NCBI GenBank assembly: GCA_029216955.1
Contig: JANAVB010033216.1
Location: 9,201,579 to 9,265,578, forward strand
Reading direction: 5' to 3'
DNA: 64,000 nucleotides
Origin: Iris pallida
Taxonomy: Eukaryota; Streptophyta; Magnoliopsida; Asparagales; Iridaceae
This document shows, piece by piece, positions 1 to 10,978 of this stretch. Position numbers and translations under genes: made by a program. Numbering within the stretch: position 1 is the stretch's first letter; every line of letters starts with the position of its first letter. The notes below the pieces were generated by a model, which had not been told where the DNA came from, did not search any database, and saw only the letters and a list, made by a program, of their open reading frames with translations.

Positions 1-127
1 GAAGATACTGAGAAACCAGGTGATACCCTTGGTTCGCATCGCATGGAGGCATCATTCTCCAGAAGGGTCTACCTGGGAGCGGGAGGATGAGATGTGCGAG
101 CGATACCTATATCTTTTTGGACCTTGA
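1..127 (+). pseudogene. C-terminal end of Ty3/gypsy (Tekay/Del-like) pol: integrase chromodomain tail
   Basis: Reading from base 2 gives about 41 codons ending at TGA 125-127. The peptide carries the chromovirus signature of a V-I-P-L-V-R core, then WRHHSPEGSTWEREDEMCER followed by YLYLF. In Tekay/Del elements this chromodomain closes the integrase and is thought to guide insertion to marked chromatin. The rest of the polyprotein lies left of the window, so integrity cannot be judged. It sits about 80 bases upstream of the polypurine tract and 3' LTR, as expected in a plus-strand element. Confidence 0.85.
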
Positions 128-192
128 GGTATGATTGTCCATCCTTCTCATCAGTTAGTTTCGCCTTTTAATTTCGAGGAAAAAATTCTTTT

Positions 193-204
193 AAGGAGGG
201 TAGA
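193..204 (+). other. Polypurine tract of the left Tekay-like element
   Basis: A purine run (AAGGAGGGTAGA) lies directly before the LTR start at 207. It follows a decayed reading of the conserved chromovirus spacer (phenylalanine-arginine-glycine ... lysine-glutamate-glycine). It would prime plus-strand DNA synthesis during reverse transcription. Confidence 0.75.
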
Positions 205-567
205 TTTGTCACTAACACATTTTAGCTTGAGGGTATTTTGGTCATTTTGAGAATTTTCGATTATTTTGAATTATTGGAGTGATGGTTGTTATTTTTGACG
301 TTTGCTAGTTGAGACTTTGGAGACTAACCTAGATGTTGACTTTAGCTATGGTGACTTGATTAGCATTGTGGGAACCTAGTCTAACTTAAGTCAACCCAAG
401 TTAAGTCATTTTGAATCAAGTTTCATATAGGAGAATAAATGATTAGGTTCATGGACTTTTGACTTATGGATTGATTTCCTTTATCATTGAAACTTGGCCC
501 AAGCCCATTAGTCATAACCCTAACCCTAATTCCTCTTTTATGGCCGACCACATAGGTATCCCCCCTC

Positions 568-574
568 TATATAA
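568..574 (+). promoter_or_regulatory. Probable TATA box of the LTR promoter
   Basis: TATATAA in the context CTCTATATAATC. The same string occurs inverted in the solo LTR at 56418-56424, also near that LTR's 5' end. It lies only ~360 bp from the LTR start, so if it is the promoter, most of the LTR (about 3 kb) is transcribed R/U5 leader. Inference from motif and conservation only. Confidence 0.55.
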
Positions 575-1079
575 TCTCTCTTCCTAGTTATTGCCTCTTT
601 TGCATCAAATCAACTTTTAGAAAGAGAAAGGTATTGGTCCTTCTTCCCCAATCCATAACTCTTTCATTTTAATTCCTTTTTGACTTAGTTTCTTGCATTA
701 GAATCTAATCCCACTCTATTTTATGTTCATGGAGAGTAATCTCAGATTTGGTACAATTTGGAGCTTTTGGCTTGCAAGAAGAATCATCCTATTTCGAGCT
801 TTTTCCTTGTCATTGATACTCTATAGGTAAGCACCCTAAACTATCTTTTAATCCCGATTTGTTTGAATAATAGCCTAGATCTAGATGTCCCCTAGCTTGG
901 TGTGTGATTGGTGAAATTTTGTATTGATTTCTGTCCGTATCGGACACGTATCAGTTTCTAGTTCTAAGTGTTTGATAGAATGCCACAAAGGGAATTTATT
1001 TGCTGTTTTTGAAAAGTAATTGAATGGAAATGGTGATTTATATGCATGTATCGATTTCTCAAAAGACTGAGTTGAATTC

Positions 1080-1590
1080 GAGCTGTGTCCGTGTCCAAAC
1101 AGGACACGAACATGCTCACTGTGCACGCACGGACAGTGTCCTGCTGCTCGACATTGAGTTCTCCCTACTCAGGACACATGGACACGAGATTTTTGGGGTG
1201 GATGTCGGGGCAATGTATGACATTAACGCCCCAAAGTTTGGGCTCCAATGGTTCACCACACGAGGAGAACTTGGCCCCGTATTTGATTTATATTGTGCAC
1301 GTACGGTCGAATTTTCCTCACAGACACGCGTCTCGTGTCCGCACAGGACACGATGTGGACACTCCGTGATGTGTTCAGTGTGTAGCCTTAGTGCTGGGCT
1401 ACACGTGGACATGACCATGTCAACACACGTGTCGTGTGTCGTATCTACGAACGTGATGAACCTGTGCACGAGACTGTGCACTGTTTCAACGTGCTCGTGT
1501 GTGGGAATTGACTTGGATACGTTTCTGTCCAGTTTATGGACACTAGGACACTTGCATGACAGATGCACGTGTGTACCATTATTTACCAAC
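1080..1590 (+). repeat. GTGTCC/GGACAC-rich low-complexity island inside the LTR
   Basis: About 500 bp with GC content well above the surrounding LTR, packed with GTGTCC, GGACAC, CACGTG and CGTGTC words on both strands. The low density of stop-forming words opens long frames on both strands here; I do not take them as genes. A similar island lies inverted at 55240-55930 in the solo LTR, but the LTR at 46837-51651 has a different island there (TTGGCC-rich, 48360-49170). Confidence 0.7.
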
Positions 1591-1859
1591 CAATAAATTG
1601 AATGTTTAGTTGTATTTTGAATTTGAATTGGTGATTTCCCCCAATTTCTGATACTAGGTGCCGTCGTTCAAAATTTCTGAGATTTAATTATGTTTAAACT
1701 GATTTTGAATGATTAAATTATCATGTTAGATCACATTTTATATCTGAGAATTAATCTACAATGTTGGGTTTTCATATTGGCTTGGTGATTGGGCTCTCAA
1801 AATGTTGAAGGAGTGTTAAAACTAGAAACTGGAATCATGTATACACTGATTCCTGATAT

Positions 1860-2140
1860 TATACACACACATATATGTACAAAACCTGAGAACCTATACC
1901 TATCTACTGCTACAGTAATTTTCTATTCACACACACACATGTACATAGGAACCTGAACACCCTACATGTCCAGCTACCTACACATACACCCATACTCTAC
2001 TGAAAACTGATATTATACACACATACACACACAAAAATGCTCAACTTATGTTGTAAACACACACACACACACACACATGTACACAGGGTCCTGGGAAGAC
2101 CATATATGTTCAGCTGCTACACACACACATACACATATTG
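1860..2140 (+). repeat. CA/TA microsatellite tracts in the LTR
   Basis: Several runs of (CA)n with interspersed (TA)n and CATGTACA words. Tracts of the same kind occur in the corresponding LTR stretch at 47740-48240 (as AT and GT) and at 54720-55100, so they are a family trait that expands independently in each copy. Confidence 0.75.
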
Positions 2141-2223
2141 AGATTGTGTGTTGATAGCTTGTATAACATTGTGATGTTATGTGAATGCTAGGTAGACATC
2201 GTTAGGCTTAGTGAGACTTGTCT

Positions 2224-2310
2224 CGGTTAGGATTTGACCTAGTTGACCTAGTTTGACTAGTGTACTTGACTAGAGTTGACCAAAGGTTGACTTTAGCCTA
2301 GATTGACCCA
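2224..2310 (+). promoter_or_regulatory. TTGAC (W-box core) cluster in the LTR
   Basis: Seven TTGAC cores in roughly 80 bases, most followed by C or T, which is the WRKY-binding W-box form TTGAC[CT]. Clusters of the same word occur at 50278-50405 and, inverted and longer, at 54110-54520. The cluster lies downstream of the putative TATA box. Whether WRKY factors bind is not shown. Confidence 0.5.
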
Positions 2311-3566
2311 AACATCATGTAGAATGCATTGTAGTATTCTATTTTACCATTTTGGATATATTGTGACTTGTATTATTCTAAATAGGAGTCAGACACCCTC
2401 CTCAGACAGTATTTTCACTACGGATACTCAGGATATCAGGCGCGTACACTCTCTGACGGTTTCATATTTGATTGGATTTATATTTACGCTCTAGATTAAT
2501 TTACATGATGCTGTCACGTTGTTAACATGGATTGGTACTATATGGATCCCTTCATGAGATATTATCTCCCTCGAGAGCATCGGGTTACAGTATGTCATGT
2601 GCGTTTCCCTTTTATCTTGTACTCCGGTGCTTTCACCATTCATGTGCACTCTTATGACTCATGTATTCTCATGTTCATAGAGCTCCCATGTATACAATCA
2701 TGTGCACCCTTTTATGGGCCCTCATGTGATATCATGTGTAATAACATAACCTATCTGGATCTTTGTGTATTGATTGTGGTACGGGGAGTATAAATGGTCA
2801 TGTGAACAATTCCAAAGTAGTATACTCATGTGCAAACTCTTAGATTACTCATGTGCAAATTCAAGCCGTTCATATGTCTATCTTGTACTCTAAATCACTA
2901 TTTCACTGTTAGTTCTCTACTTATAATATCTATTTACATTACAGTTCTCTTTCTTTTACTTCATGTACTTTCTTTCAGCGTTTCATGTATCTTACTCTAT
3001 TGTATATTTATATATCCTATCATATTATAAACTGTGTGAGATGTACTGTGCTCGTACCCTACCTGACTGGACCTGTTGAAAATATTACAGATGATATTGA
3101 GGAGTTCTGTCTCACATACTATGGAGCAGGCCTAGATGACACATGTGAGCTGGACTCCCAGGAGGACCCAGCACCTGCAGAGGACATTACCCTAGTAGTC
3201 TAGGCTAGTTAGCTAGACCAGTATCTTACTTATTATCTTGTTTTATTTGGATACACTTGTATTTATTTGGATATTTTGTTGTTCTAGATATTGTGGAGTT
3301 GTTATCTTAGACACTTAGTTTCTCTCCCTAATCTTGTATTTCATTGTGGATTCAAATCTTATCTATCTATCTCATCGTACTTTCCATCTTAGCTGTGATT
3401 GAGTTGTATATTTCTATATTTTCCTCCATTCGGAGCATATACATTGTACAGGTACCTTATAATTGTTAGATGTATGTGACCTAGGACAGTGTTCTACCGT
3501 TGATACTGCGGTATAGGCTGGACGTAACCACTTCTCGTGCACCAACACTGGGTACGGGTCGTGACA

Positions 3567-4282
3567 TTGGCTGACGCAGATGAATACATAACGTTCATCA
3601 TTGAGGCTGTATACAAGATATTGAGGAGAGGAGTGTCTGCTGTACTGGATCAAGGTAGGAGTTTTGCAACTGCAAAGGTGATGGCGATCCCGCACATCGG
3701 GTTGATCCAATCTCATCAGGGCCACGACCACATGGCTGAGATCTTGGAGGCTTCTGTTGCTGAGCTCGATCATCACCTTATTGAGCTCCAGAATATTCGG
3801 TAGAATAATTTTTTTGCTTTGATAGAGGAGGAACAGAACAAGCTAGTAGCTGAGGTTGAATCAGCCTACTCCGACATCATGGATGTTTGGGAAAAAGAGC
3901 TGGCCGATGCTGAGGCCAAGGATCAGAGATTGTTCTCGTCTATAGAATAGAAGGCCAATTTGCAGGAATCTCTGAACGCTAGCATAGCGGAAGTTGATGC
4001 CAAGATTCACCTTTTCTGGAGCAGCGGGCTCAACTTTTGGTTGATTCTGAGCGGACGCAGGCTGAACATATCCAGCTTAAGAAGAAAAAGTCGAATTTCA
4101 CTCGCCATGTGGCCTTCTTGCTCTGTTCGAAGAAGGAATTGGACGCCAAACATTAAGCTAATCTAACCTCTGAGGCTAGGCAGACGATGCGTCATGAAGT
4201 TGAGCATCGTGTTTTGGTGACTGTGGAGACCAGGGCTAAAGCTTTGAAGTGCCGTATTGACGAGCTGTCCGCTGATCCTTAG
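3567..4282 (+). pseudogene. Remnant of antisense ORF of element A (C-terminal coiled-coil part of PMD protein)
   Basis: A plus-strand reading frame starts right at the Tekay LTR boundary and runs with three internal stops and at least one frameshift to TAG 4280-4282. It encodes an acidic, Glu/Ala/Leu-rich helical peptide resembling exon 4 of element B's antisense gene in position and composition. The PMD half has been cut off by the Tekay insertion. An AATAAA at 4380-4385 could be its poly(A) signal. Confidence 0.6.
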
Positions 4283-4499
4283 TTCCTTCGTCCTTTTCGT
4301 TGATTTTAGTTTGAGACGCAGATGTCTCTTTTTTCTTTTATTTTTCAAATATAGTCCTTTACTCCTTATTAGATGAAAAAATAAAAAACTTTTGCTTTGT
4401 TCACTTTTGTGATGAACTTGTAATTTTTGTGGACCTATTATCTTTTATGTATCTTGGTTTCTAGGTATAGATAATAAGTTGAGAGGGGGAACCGACATA

Positions 4500-4790
4500 T
4501 TTACTCAGAGGTGATATTGACGTGGTAAATATGGGGCTAAATGGTAGAGTTTTTCTACTTAGAGTGATATGGATGTGGCAAGAATAAACTCGGTGGGGAT
4601 ACATAGAATAACTTAGAGGTGATATGGAAGTGGATGTTCTATGCTTGAGGTTAAACAACGTGGGGGTTGTTGGATGGGATGTTTACTCAGAGGTAATGTG
4701 GACGTGGTAAATATAATTTTTAGCGTTATCTTATGAAATGTAAGATTTAGCCTTGTAGGGTGTAGAAAAACAATTCATAGGTGATATGTA
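4500..4790 (+). repeat. Degenerate minisatellite in the 3' region of element A
   Basis: Five copies of a word close to GAGGTGATATGGACGTGG followed by (C/T)AAATAT, at about 4508, 4562, 4616, 4690 and 4779 (spacings 54, 54, 74 and 89). A single copy with the same core lies at 16005 in element B. Apart from this array, 4283-4933 holds no gene I can recognise. Confidence 0.6.
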
Positions 4791-4933
4791 CATGTTTTTT
4801 ATTCTACTAGAGAGAAAATACAACGGAACAACTGGGCTCCAGAAGCATATGATCGACAAAAGAAGGAAGTGAACTTGGTTGTTGAATTCATACATTCTCT
4901 TACTGGAGAGGAGGAAGTACATGTTGAAAGGTT

Positions 4934-6340
4934 TTAAGAATAGTACTTCTTTAGGAACTTGCCGTTGATCGGCATCATTAACAAGTCCCCGTTAGATTTT
5001 GCGAGACGGTAAGCACCGTTAGAGTATACCGTCTCTATGATGAATGGTCCTTCCCATTTAGGTTCAAACTTTTTCGGTGTCTTGTGAGTCATTACCATTG
5101 GCCTTCTGACTGCCAGAACCAGGTTACCTACTTGGAAGGTCCTCCGTTTGACCTTTCTGATGAAAGTCTATAAAATGTGGGCTTGATAGAGTTCGATGCG
5201 CTGTTGAGCCAAGAGGCATTTTTCATCCAATGCCTCCAACTCTTGTAGACGACGACGTTGATTGTCTTCCTCCGTCAGCTGGTTTGTGATCACCACTCGG
5301 AGTGAGGGGACTCGATCTCCAGAGGTAATACTGCTTCTCTCCCATAGACGAGAGAGAATAGAGTTTTCCCGTTGGGGTCCGTACCGTTGTGCGGTAGGCC
5401 TAAAGGCATTCGCCTAGTTTCTTATTCCAGTTGCATTTGTTAAATGACACGACCTATTTAAGTAGCTTGACAATTATTTTATTAAAAGCTTCAGCCAACC
5501 TGTTTGCTGCCGTATTGTAGGCGGTTGACGCCATGTTCTGAATGTGATTCTTGTTACAGAACCTACTGAACACATGGCTAATAAATTACGGACCGTTATT
5601 GTGGATGATCCTTCGGGGTACCCTAAAATGGTAGATGACGTAATTTTTGATGAAATTGACCACCTTGGAGCTCTTCACCTCCGTTAGCGGTATAGCTTCC
5701 GCCTACTTAGAGAAGTAGTCGGTAATTGCCAGGTTAAAGCGGTATCCTCTGGATGAGGAAGGCGTGATTGGTCCTACTATGTGCATACCCCACGCTTCGA
5801 ATAGCCAAGAGACGATCGCAGGGTATAAAGGTTTTGTGGATGAAGTCAGCGTAGAGCTGACAGACATGACACTTCTTTGCATATTCAGTAGCCTCAGCCA
5901 TCATAGTAGGTCAGTAATAGCCCATTCGTCGGAGTCGTTCCTGTAGCTTAGGCCCAGGTTGATGAACCCCACAGGTCCCATCGTGAGCTTCTCGAAGAGC
6001 TTCGACTGCCTCCTCATTTGATTGACATCGGAGGAGAAGCCCGCCGTAGGAACGGTGGTACCATATTTTGGTGGTTGTATCGTAGTAGATTCGGAGGGAG
6101 CACCTTTTAACGGAGAGTGCTTCCTTCGGGTCGTCTGAAAGGATTCGTAGACTGTAAAGTCGACGAATGGAAACCGCCAGTCTCTGACATTGACACTGAC
6201 GTTTGTAGGCATAGCTTGATTCAAACACATGCACAGATTATTTCTGGGGCATACTAAATCCCGACCAATCACCATAACGAAGTGTTGATTCCCGATGGGT
6301 ACCGCCAATGAGGCCGTGAGGCCAACCAGAGCATCGGCCT
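4934..6340 (-). pseudogene. Element A integrase (decayed)
   Basis: Reading leftward: a zinc-binding segment with H-D-G-T-C-G-V-H and C-H-V-C (about 5850-6000), MGYYWPTM, fragments of the DDE core, and the C-terminal block MMPINGKFLKKYYS before a stop at 4934-4936. Many stops and frameshifts break the core around 5200-5800. The family role is strand transfer of the cDNA into the genome. The same order is seen in better condition in element B. Confidence 0.8.
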
Positions 6341-6347
6341 CCAGGTT

Positions 6348-6720
6348 TTATAGCCAAGGTACGTGCTCTATGAAGAACTCTGTGAAGGTTGAGATGTTAT
6401 CCAAGGTTGCCTTATGATAGAGGACGAGTTCCTCGTGGCACACCTCGTATTGTCCTCGAACTTGATTGACGACGAGCTTTGAATCGCCGTAAGACTCAAT
6501 GTATTCTACCCCCAGTTGTTTTTCTAACTGCAGTTCCATAATGAGGGCATTGTACTCTGCAACATTGTTGGAGCACAGCTCTGAAAGGGAATAAGCACAC
6601 TGGATGACCAACTTATCGGGAGAGATCAAGACTACCCCCACTTCTACGATAATCTAGCCTTTGGGGCCTGTTCTTGAAGCATCGTCGAAGAATACTTGCC
6701 AAACATGATTTTCTTCGGCG
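6348..6720 (-). pseudogene. Element A second (archaeal-type) RNase H
   Basis: The frame contains WQVFFDDASRTGPKG, then after an in-frame stop GVVLISPD, AEYNALIMEL, YGDSKLVVNQVRG and FIEHV. These are the landmarks of the extra RNase H that Tat-lineage elements carry after the ordinary RT-linked RNase H. The first catalytic motif reads DDAS where element B has DGAS, and one stop splits the domain near 6655. Confidence 0.8.
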
Positions 6721-8280
6721 ATGTTGAACTCTAACACCTCATCTGGAATGTCTTCATAAAGTTTAGATGACTCCGGAATCGGATGTATGGCTAAGAAGTC
6801 GGCCAGTGCTTGGCCTTTGACAACTTTTTGCGAGCTAAATACTATATCAAATGGTGTCAATAGTATTGCCAAATTAGCTAATCGAGAGATTAGCGCTTCC
6901 GGCTTTGTCATGAGGACTCTGAGTGGATTGAGTCGGGAGATGACATGGATTGTCTGCCCCAAGACATAATAATAAGTCTTCTGGATGGCAAATACCAGAG
7001 CTAGATATTCATTTTCGACAGGGTTGTACCGATGTTCGGCCCCGATCAATGTCCTACTCAGGTAGTAGACGGTTTGTTCGTAGCCTGTGTTATTGTTCGG
7101 AGCTAATAGAGCACCGAGCGAATGATCCATAGTACGGACATATAGTAGGAAAAGTCGACCTGTGACGGGTACCACCAGAACTGAGGACTCGGGAGATAAG
7201 CTTTGATATCGTCCAACAACTTCTGACATTCCTCCGTCCAGTCGTAGGAGACTCCCTCCTTCATGAGTTTAGTGAAGGGCTGGCATTTTTCAGAAAGATT
7301 TGCGATAAAACTTCTAATATATACGAGACGTCCTTGTAGGCCACCAAGTTCTCTAAGGTTTTTCGGAGGGTCCACGTCAAGGATGGCTTTGGTCTTCTCG
7401 GGTCAACATGGATGCCTTTTGCGGTAATGATGACGCCCAGAAACTTACCATTGGAAACCCTAAGAAAGGATTTAGCGGGGTTCATCTTGAGCTAATGCGC
7501 TCGCATAAGATCGAAGATTGTCTTCAGATCTTATAGGTGATTACCTCATAGACGGCTCTTGAGAGCAATGTCATCAATGTAATATTTGACTGTCTTACGA
7601 AGGTGTTGGCGAAAGATGGTGCTCATAGCTCGCTGGCATGTGATACCTGCATTCTTCAAGCCAAAGGGCATCACTGTATAGCAGAAAACACCCTTTGGAG
7701 TCCTGAACGATCGTCATCCGGAAACATCTTGATCTGGTTGTAGCCTGAGTACCCGTCCATGAAGGACATGAGTTCAAAACCACATGTATTGTCGATCATT
7801 ACGTCGATGATCGGGAGTAAGAACTCGTCTTTCGGGCAAGCTGAGTTGAGGTCCCAGAAGTCGATACAGACTCGGATTTTCTCATTCTTTCTAGTGACGG
7901 GAACGATGTTGGCCACACTATTTGAGTATTGTTCTTTACGACTAAACCCGCTGACCAAGAGTTTATCCACTTCTTAGTCAATGGCGTCCATGATATTAGG
8001 ACGGAAGCGTCCCTGTTGCTGCTTAACAGGCTTAGCATTATGTAAGATTTTAAGCTTGTGGATCTAAATCGGGCATGTCTTCATAGCTTTAGACAAAGAC
8101 GTGGATATATTCTTTGACCAGTTGAACCAAAGATTTTTGGTCCTCCCCTGCCAAGCTTTTGCTGATGAAGATAGGTTTAGAAAAGGGTCCATCCTCGAGG
8201 TCGATCTGTTCAACTTCGTCCTCAGTAGGGGGTTCTCGTAGTTTGAAGCTAGATTTCCATTGTACACCTAGGCATTGAGC
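6720..8280 (-). pseudogene. Element A reverse transcriptase and RT-linked RNase H (decayed)
   Basis: RT N-terminal block near 7800-7960 (VANIVPV, RVCIDFWDLNSACPKD, FMDGYSGYNQI), catalytic YIDD box near 7575, connection region at 7261-7485, then the RNase H block (YVRTMDHSLGALLA, YYLSRTLIGAEHRYNPVENE) at 6940-7130. Frameshifts separate all these pieces. The YIDD variant replaces the YVDD seen in element B. Confidence 0.8.
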
Positions 8281-9600
8281 CCAGGGTTCTTCTTTGAAGA
8301 ACTCTACTGTCTGATATCGTCTTCATCTTTTGAGGGATGAGCGAATGCCAAGTTGACTAAGAATGTTTTCCTGAAGATCGGGCTGATATGGGTGTCAAAA
8401 TCCTAAGTTTAAGTTTCAGATGAGTGAGAGTGTATGGCCTCTTCTACTTCTGAACTTTCTGGGGTTATTGGAGGCGTGATGTAGCCTACCCCCCCGTCGA
8501 GTGTGTTGGTAATAGTCCTATGGCTTCACCTTCGGAACGGGGAGTCGTAAAGGAAGAAGTCGACCTTTGCCATAGTTCAGACCCTTGCTGCTTTTCAGGT
8601 TTTAACCCACCTTTTGGATGAGGTGCTTGGCTCGATCGTTGTACCGATATATTTATATTCTACTAGTGTCAGATTCTGGCTCTGCCGGTAGAAGGTCTTG
8701 ATGTCGCTCGACTTTGCCAAAGATGATAGGTTTCTCGTCCTGGTTCTGGGATGGAACTATATAACAGACTCTGTGGTATATGACGACTCGATTTACATGA
8801 TTAACAGTCGTTATTTGTGTTTTCGATGACTACAAGGTACTATCCAGAGTATATATGACATTCCAATGTGGAAGACTAGAATAATTCAAAGACAGCCTTT
8901 TATTGATAAAATATGGGATCTTGTCCCGAAGAATTACATCATCGAAGGATGGGGCGTCGACATTGGCCGATATGTACTCTTCTAGTTCTTTGTCAGTGAG
9001 TACTGGAGCAGCCTTGGGCAGTTTGAGAGATTTCATCGGAAGCTTGGCCCACATCGTCTCTTGAGTCTGTGTTAAGAGAGACATCAGGTCCTTCCCTTGT
9101 TGCCTGACAGTGAAAGAGATTGACGACTGAGGAGGTATACCCTTAAGCCTCACCATGAGAGGTACCTCAGCTGGTGCTTCGGGGACTGATGTTTTCCCGC
9201 GGAGCTTTGCCACGAGAGGTGTCTACACTTGGGGAGGCTTTCTCTTGATTCGTATCGTCAAAAGGGCTTCATTGGTTGTTTCGCTCAGAGAGATTGGTTC
9301 TCTCTAGCGAAGCTTGACTATGACAGGGGACGATGTCTGAGGAGGTTTTCCCTTGAGTATCACTTTTAAAGGAGCGCTGATTATTATTTCTGACTCAGTG
9401 TCAGCCTCAGCTTCAGCTTCTGCTTCGTTGTTGGCATCGTTGGCTTCATCGTCCAGATGGATCGATTTGTAAAGATCAGAGTCGGTGAAGAAGGCCTCAA
9501 TCCCTCTGAAGGAATCAACACCAGCGAACTCTGTTCTGACTATGCCATTGGTGGATACGTATTTCATACATTGGTGGAGAGTTGATGGCACCACCATGTA
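8281..9600 (-). pseudogene. Element A linker between protease and RT, with internal short repeats
   Basis: Two open stretches (8830-9213 and 9304-9597) belong to the long protease-RT spacer. They hold repeated segments of the type ...GKPPQTSSPVIVKLR..., seen three to four times with drift (KGKPPQ, KRKPPQ, KGIPPQ, each followed by a hydrophobic V-x-K/R-L-R). Element B has a comparable repeated spacer with a related TSSEPLVIDLR unit. The function of this spacer is unknown to me. From 8281 to 8829 only broken frames are seen. Confidence 0.55.
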
Positions 9601-9948
9601 TTCGTTTAGCTATGGCCGCCGGAACAAGATGTTGTAGTTGTCGTCCGTATCCACGACATAGCAGGTCACCTCGGTCTGAAGATCATCTATATGATATGTC
9701 AGTTGAATCTTATCCAGTGGTTCACTCTTGTTGGCATTGAAGCCATTGATTTTAGTGTGGGATGATGTCAGACGATGCATTGGGATCCCCAATATCTAGA
9801 GCAGAGTTCAGAGGATGATACTGAGAGAATACCCAGGGTCGATCGGCATTCGATCCACCTTGATGGCACCGATATAACCTATGTAATACAGCGGTCTGTT
9901 ATGTCGGTTGTTCTTGAGCAATATGTCTTGCTGAGTGAAAGTGATATT
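9601..9948 (-). pseudogene. Element A protease, cut by element B
   Basis: The frame reads NITFTQQDILL from the insertion point leftward, then DRMPIDPGYSLSII (active-site region), a conserved IPMH block, and YNILFRRP (the flap/GRP region). It matches the element B protease block by block. The N-terminal side continues at 26817 on the other side of element B, so the insertion split it just upstream of NITFTQ. Confidence 0.78.
9944..9948. repeat. Target-site duplication ATATT, left copy
   Basis: ATATT directly precedes the TG of the left LTR of element B. The identical 5-mer follows the right LTR at 26817-26821. Five bases is the usual duplication length for Ty3/gypsy integrases. Confidence 0.92.
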
Positions 9949-10768
9949 TGTTTGCAAAAACAAAAGTTGATCTTTATTTTGACAAACTTTGTAAGAAGAT
10001 TACAAGAATTATGGGAACGTACAACTATAGGAATCCGATCTGGATGACGATCGCTTTATCCCTTGGACGATGTGAACTTTGAAGACGGTAGCCTCTGAAG
10101 ATTACAGCAGCACTTTGGCAAGAACTCCTGATCTCTGATGATGATCTCTGATATATCTGTGTATGTGTATATGAAGGCTTGAAACTCTATTTATAGAGTT
10201 CTAGAAATAACTAACTTTTAGTTATTCTGACTTGCGCAGATTGGATTGCGCAGGCAATGAACTGCGCAGGCAGTTACTCAATCGTGGACCATCTGTATGT
10301 GACGCGTGGCATTGTTTGATTGAAATGCGCTTGATCGTGTACAGATGGTTGCCATATGGTGAGTAATTGATGGCATGAAGGCCACGTGTACATTGTTAGT
10401 TGTCTTGATGAAGTGCGCCACTTGAATTGTGCTGGCTTCGGATTGTGCTGGGATGGACCGCGCTGGGATGGACTGCACTGCAGAGAGTCTGGCAGATTGT
10501 GCTGCATGTACATCTGTCCTCGAGCACCGTGCTGCTCGATAAACGAACAGTTTTCTCGTTCTTCGTGCTGTCAGTTGTCAGAAGATCTGATTCTCTGTTA
10601 GGTAATGATGACGAGGCCACGTCAGCTTGCGTACTTGAATGAGTGTGCAGTTCATCCTGCACAATCGAATTGTTGCGTAATCTGTCTTCTGCGCAGTTCA
10701 CTTGAAGGATGTCCAATTTGATTTTCATGACTTTTTTGATGGGTGCAACTTGATTTTTAGGACCTACA
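9949..10768 (-). repeat. 3' LTR of element B (820 bp)
   Basis: Aligns end to end with 25981-26816. On the minus strand it runs TGTAGG...CAAACA. It contains the minus-strand TATA core CTATAAATAG (10187-10196) and several TGCGCA words at 10230-10270. Short open frames inside it are not conserved between the two LTRs and are not genes. Confidence 0.93.
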
Positions 10769-10779
10769 AGACCCCCTTC
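10769..10779 (-). other. Polypurine tract of element B
   Basis: On the minus strand GAAGGGGGTCT abuts the TG of the 3' LTR. It is the priming site for plus-strand synthesis and fixes the element's orientation. Confidence 0.82.
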
Positions 10780-10934
10780 AAAGTTTTCGAAGTTTGAAGA
10801 TAGTCAAAGCTTCAAAATACTTTGAATTTTGATTAAAAAAATCAAGTTGCACAAGTAATAACTTGTCTGCGCAATTGGAGGAGTTAGCTCCCATTTCTTC
10901 GGCGCAATCTGAGGAGTCTGTTTACTTTCAAAAA

Positions 10935-10944
10935 CTATAAATAG
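10935..10944 (+). promoter_or_regulatory. TATA box of the antisense PMD gene
   Basis: CTATAAATAG on the plus strand, preceded by TGCGCAATT (10868) and GGCGCAATCT (10900) and followed by a pyrimidine-rich stretch suited to a start site near 10970. The identical 10-mer is the TATA core of the element's own LTR (minus strand) and of the second antisense gene. Confidence 0.65.
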
Positions 10945-10978
10945 TTCTTATTTCTCTCTCTATTATTTTTTACTTGCT

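Larger units (their letters stand above)
207..3566 (+). repeat. Complete 3' LTR (3360 bp) of a Tekay/Del-like chromovirus
   Basis: The LTR starts TGTCAC after the polypurine tract and ends GTGACA, so the ends are 6-bp inverted repeats. Its last ~100 bases (ending GGGTACGGGTCGTGACA) recur at 45477, 51651 and, inverted, at 31587 and 52909. That defines a family with at least five LTR copies or parts here. Internal landmarks are a TATA box at 568, a GTGTCC/GGACAC-rich island at 1080-1590, CA/TA microsatellites at 1860-2140 and a TTGAC cluster at 2224-2310. No primer site follows 3566; instead a Tat-type antisense ORF begins, so this is the element's right boundary and the element interrupts element A. 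Confidence 0.88.

Noticed and set aside
1024..1596. 190-codon ORF on plus and 157-codon ORF on minus strand in the left LTR
   Set aside because: Both come from the GTGTCC/GGACAC-rich island, which has few stop-forming words; no motif, and the frame is not kept in the other LTRs.
10274..10728. Several 66-110 codon ORFs in the LTR of element B
   Set aside because: Frames are broken or changed between the two LTR copies; no domain.
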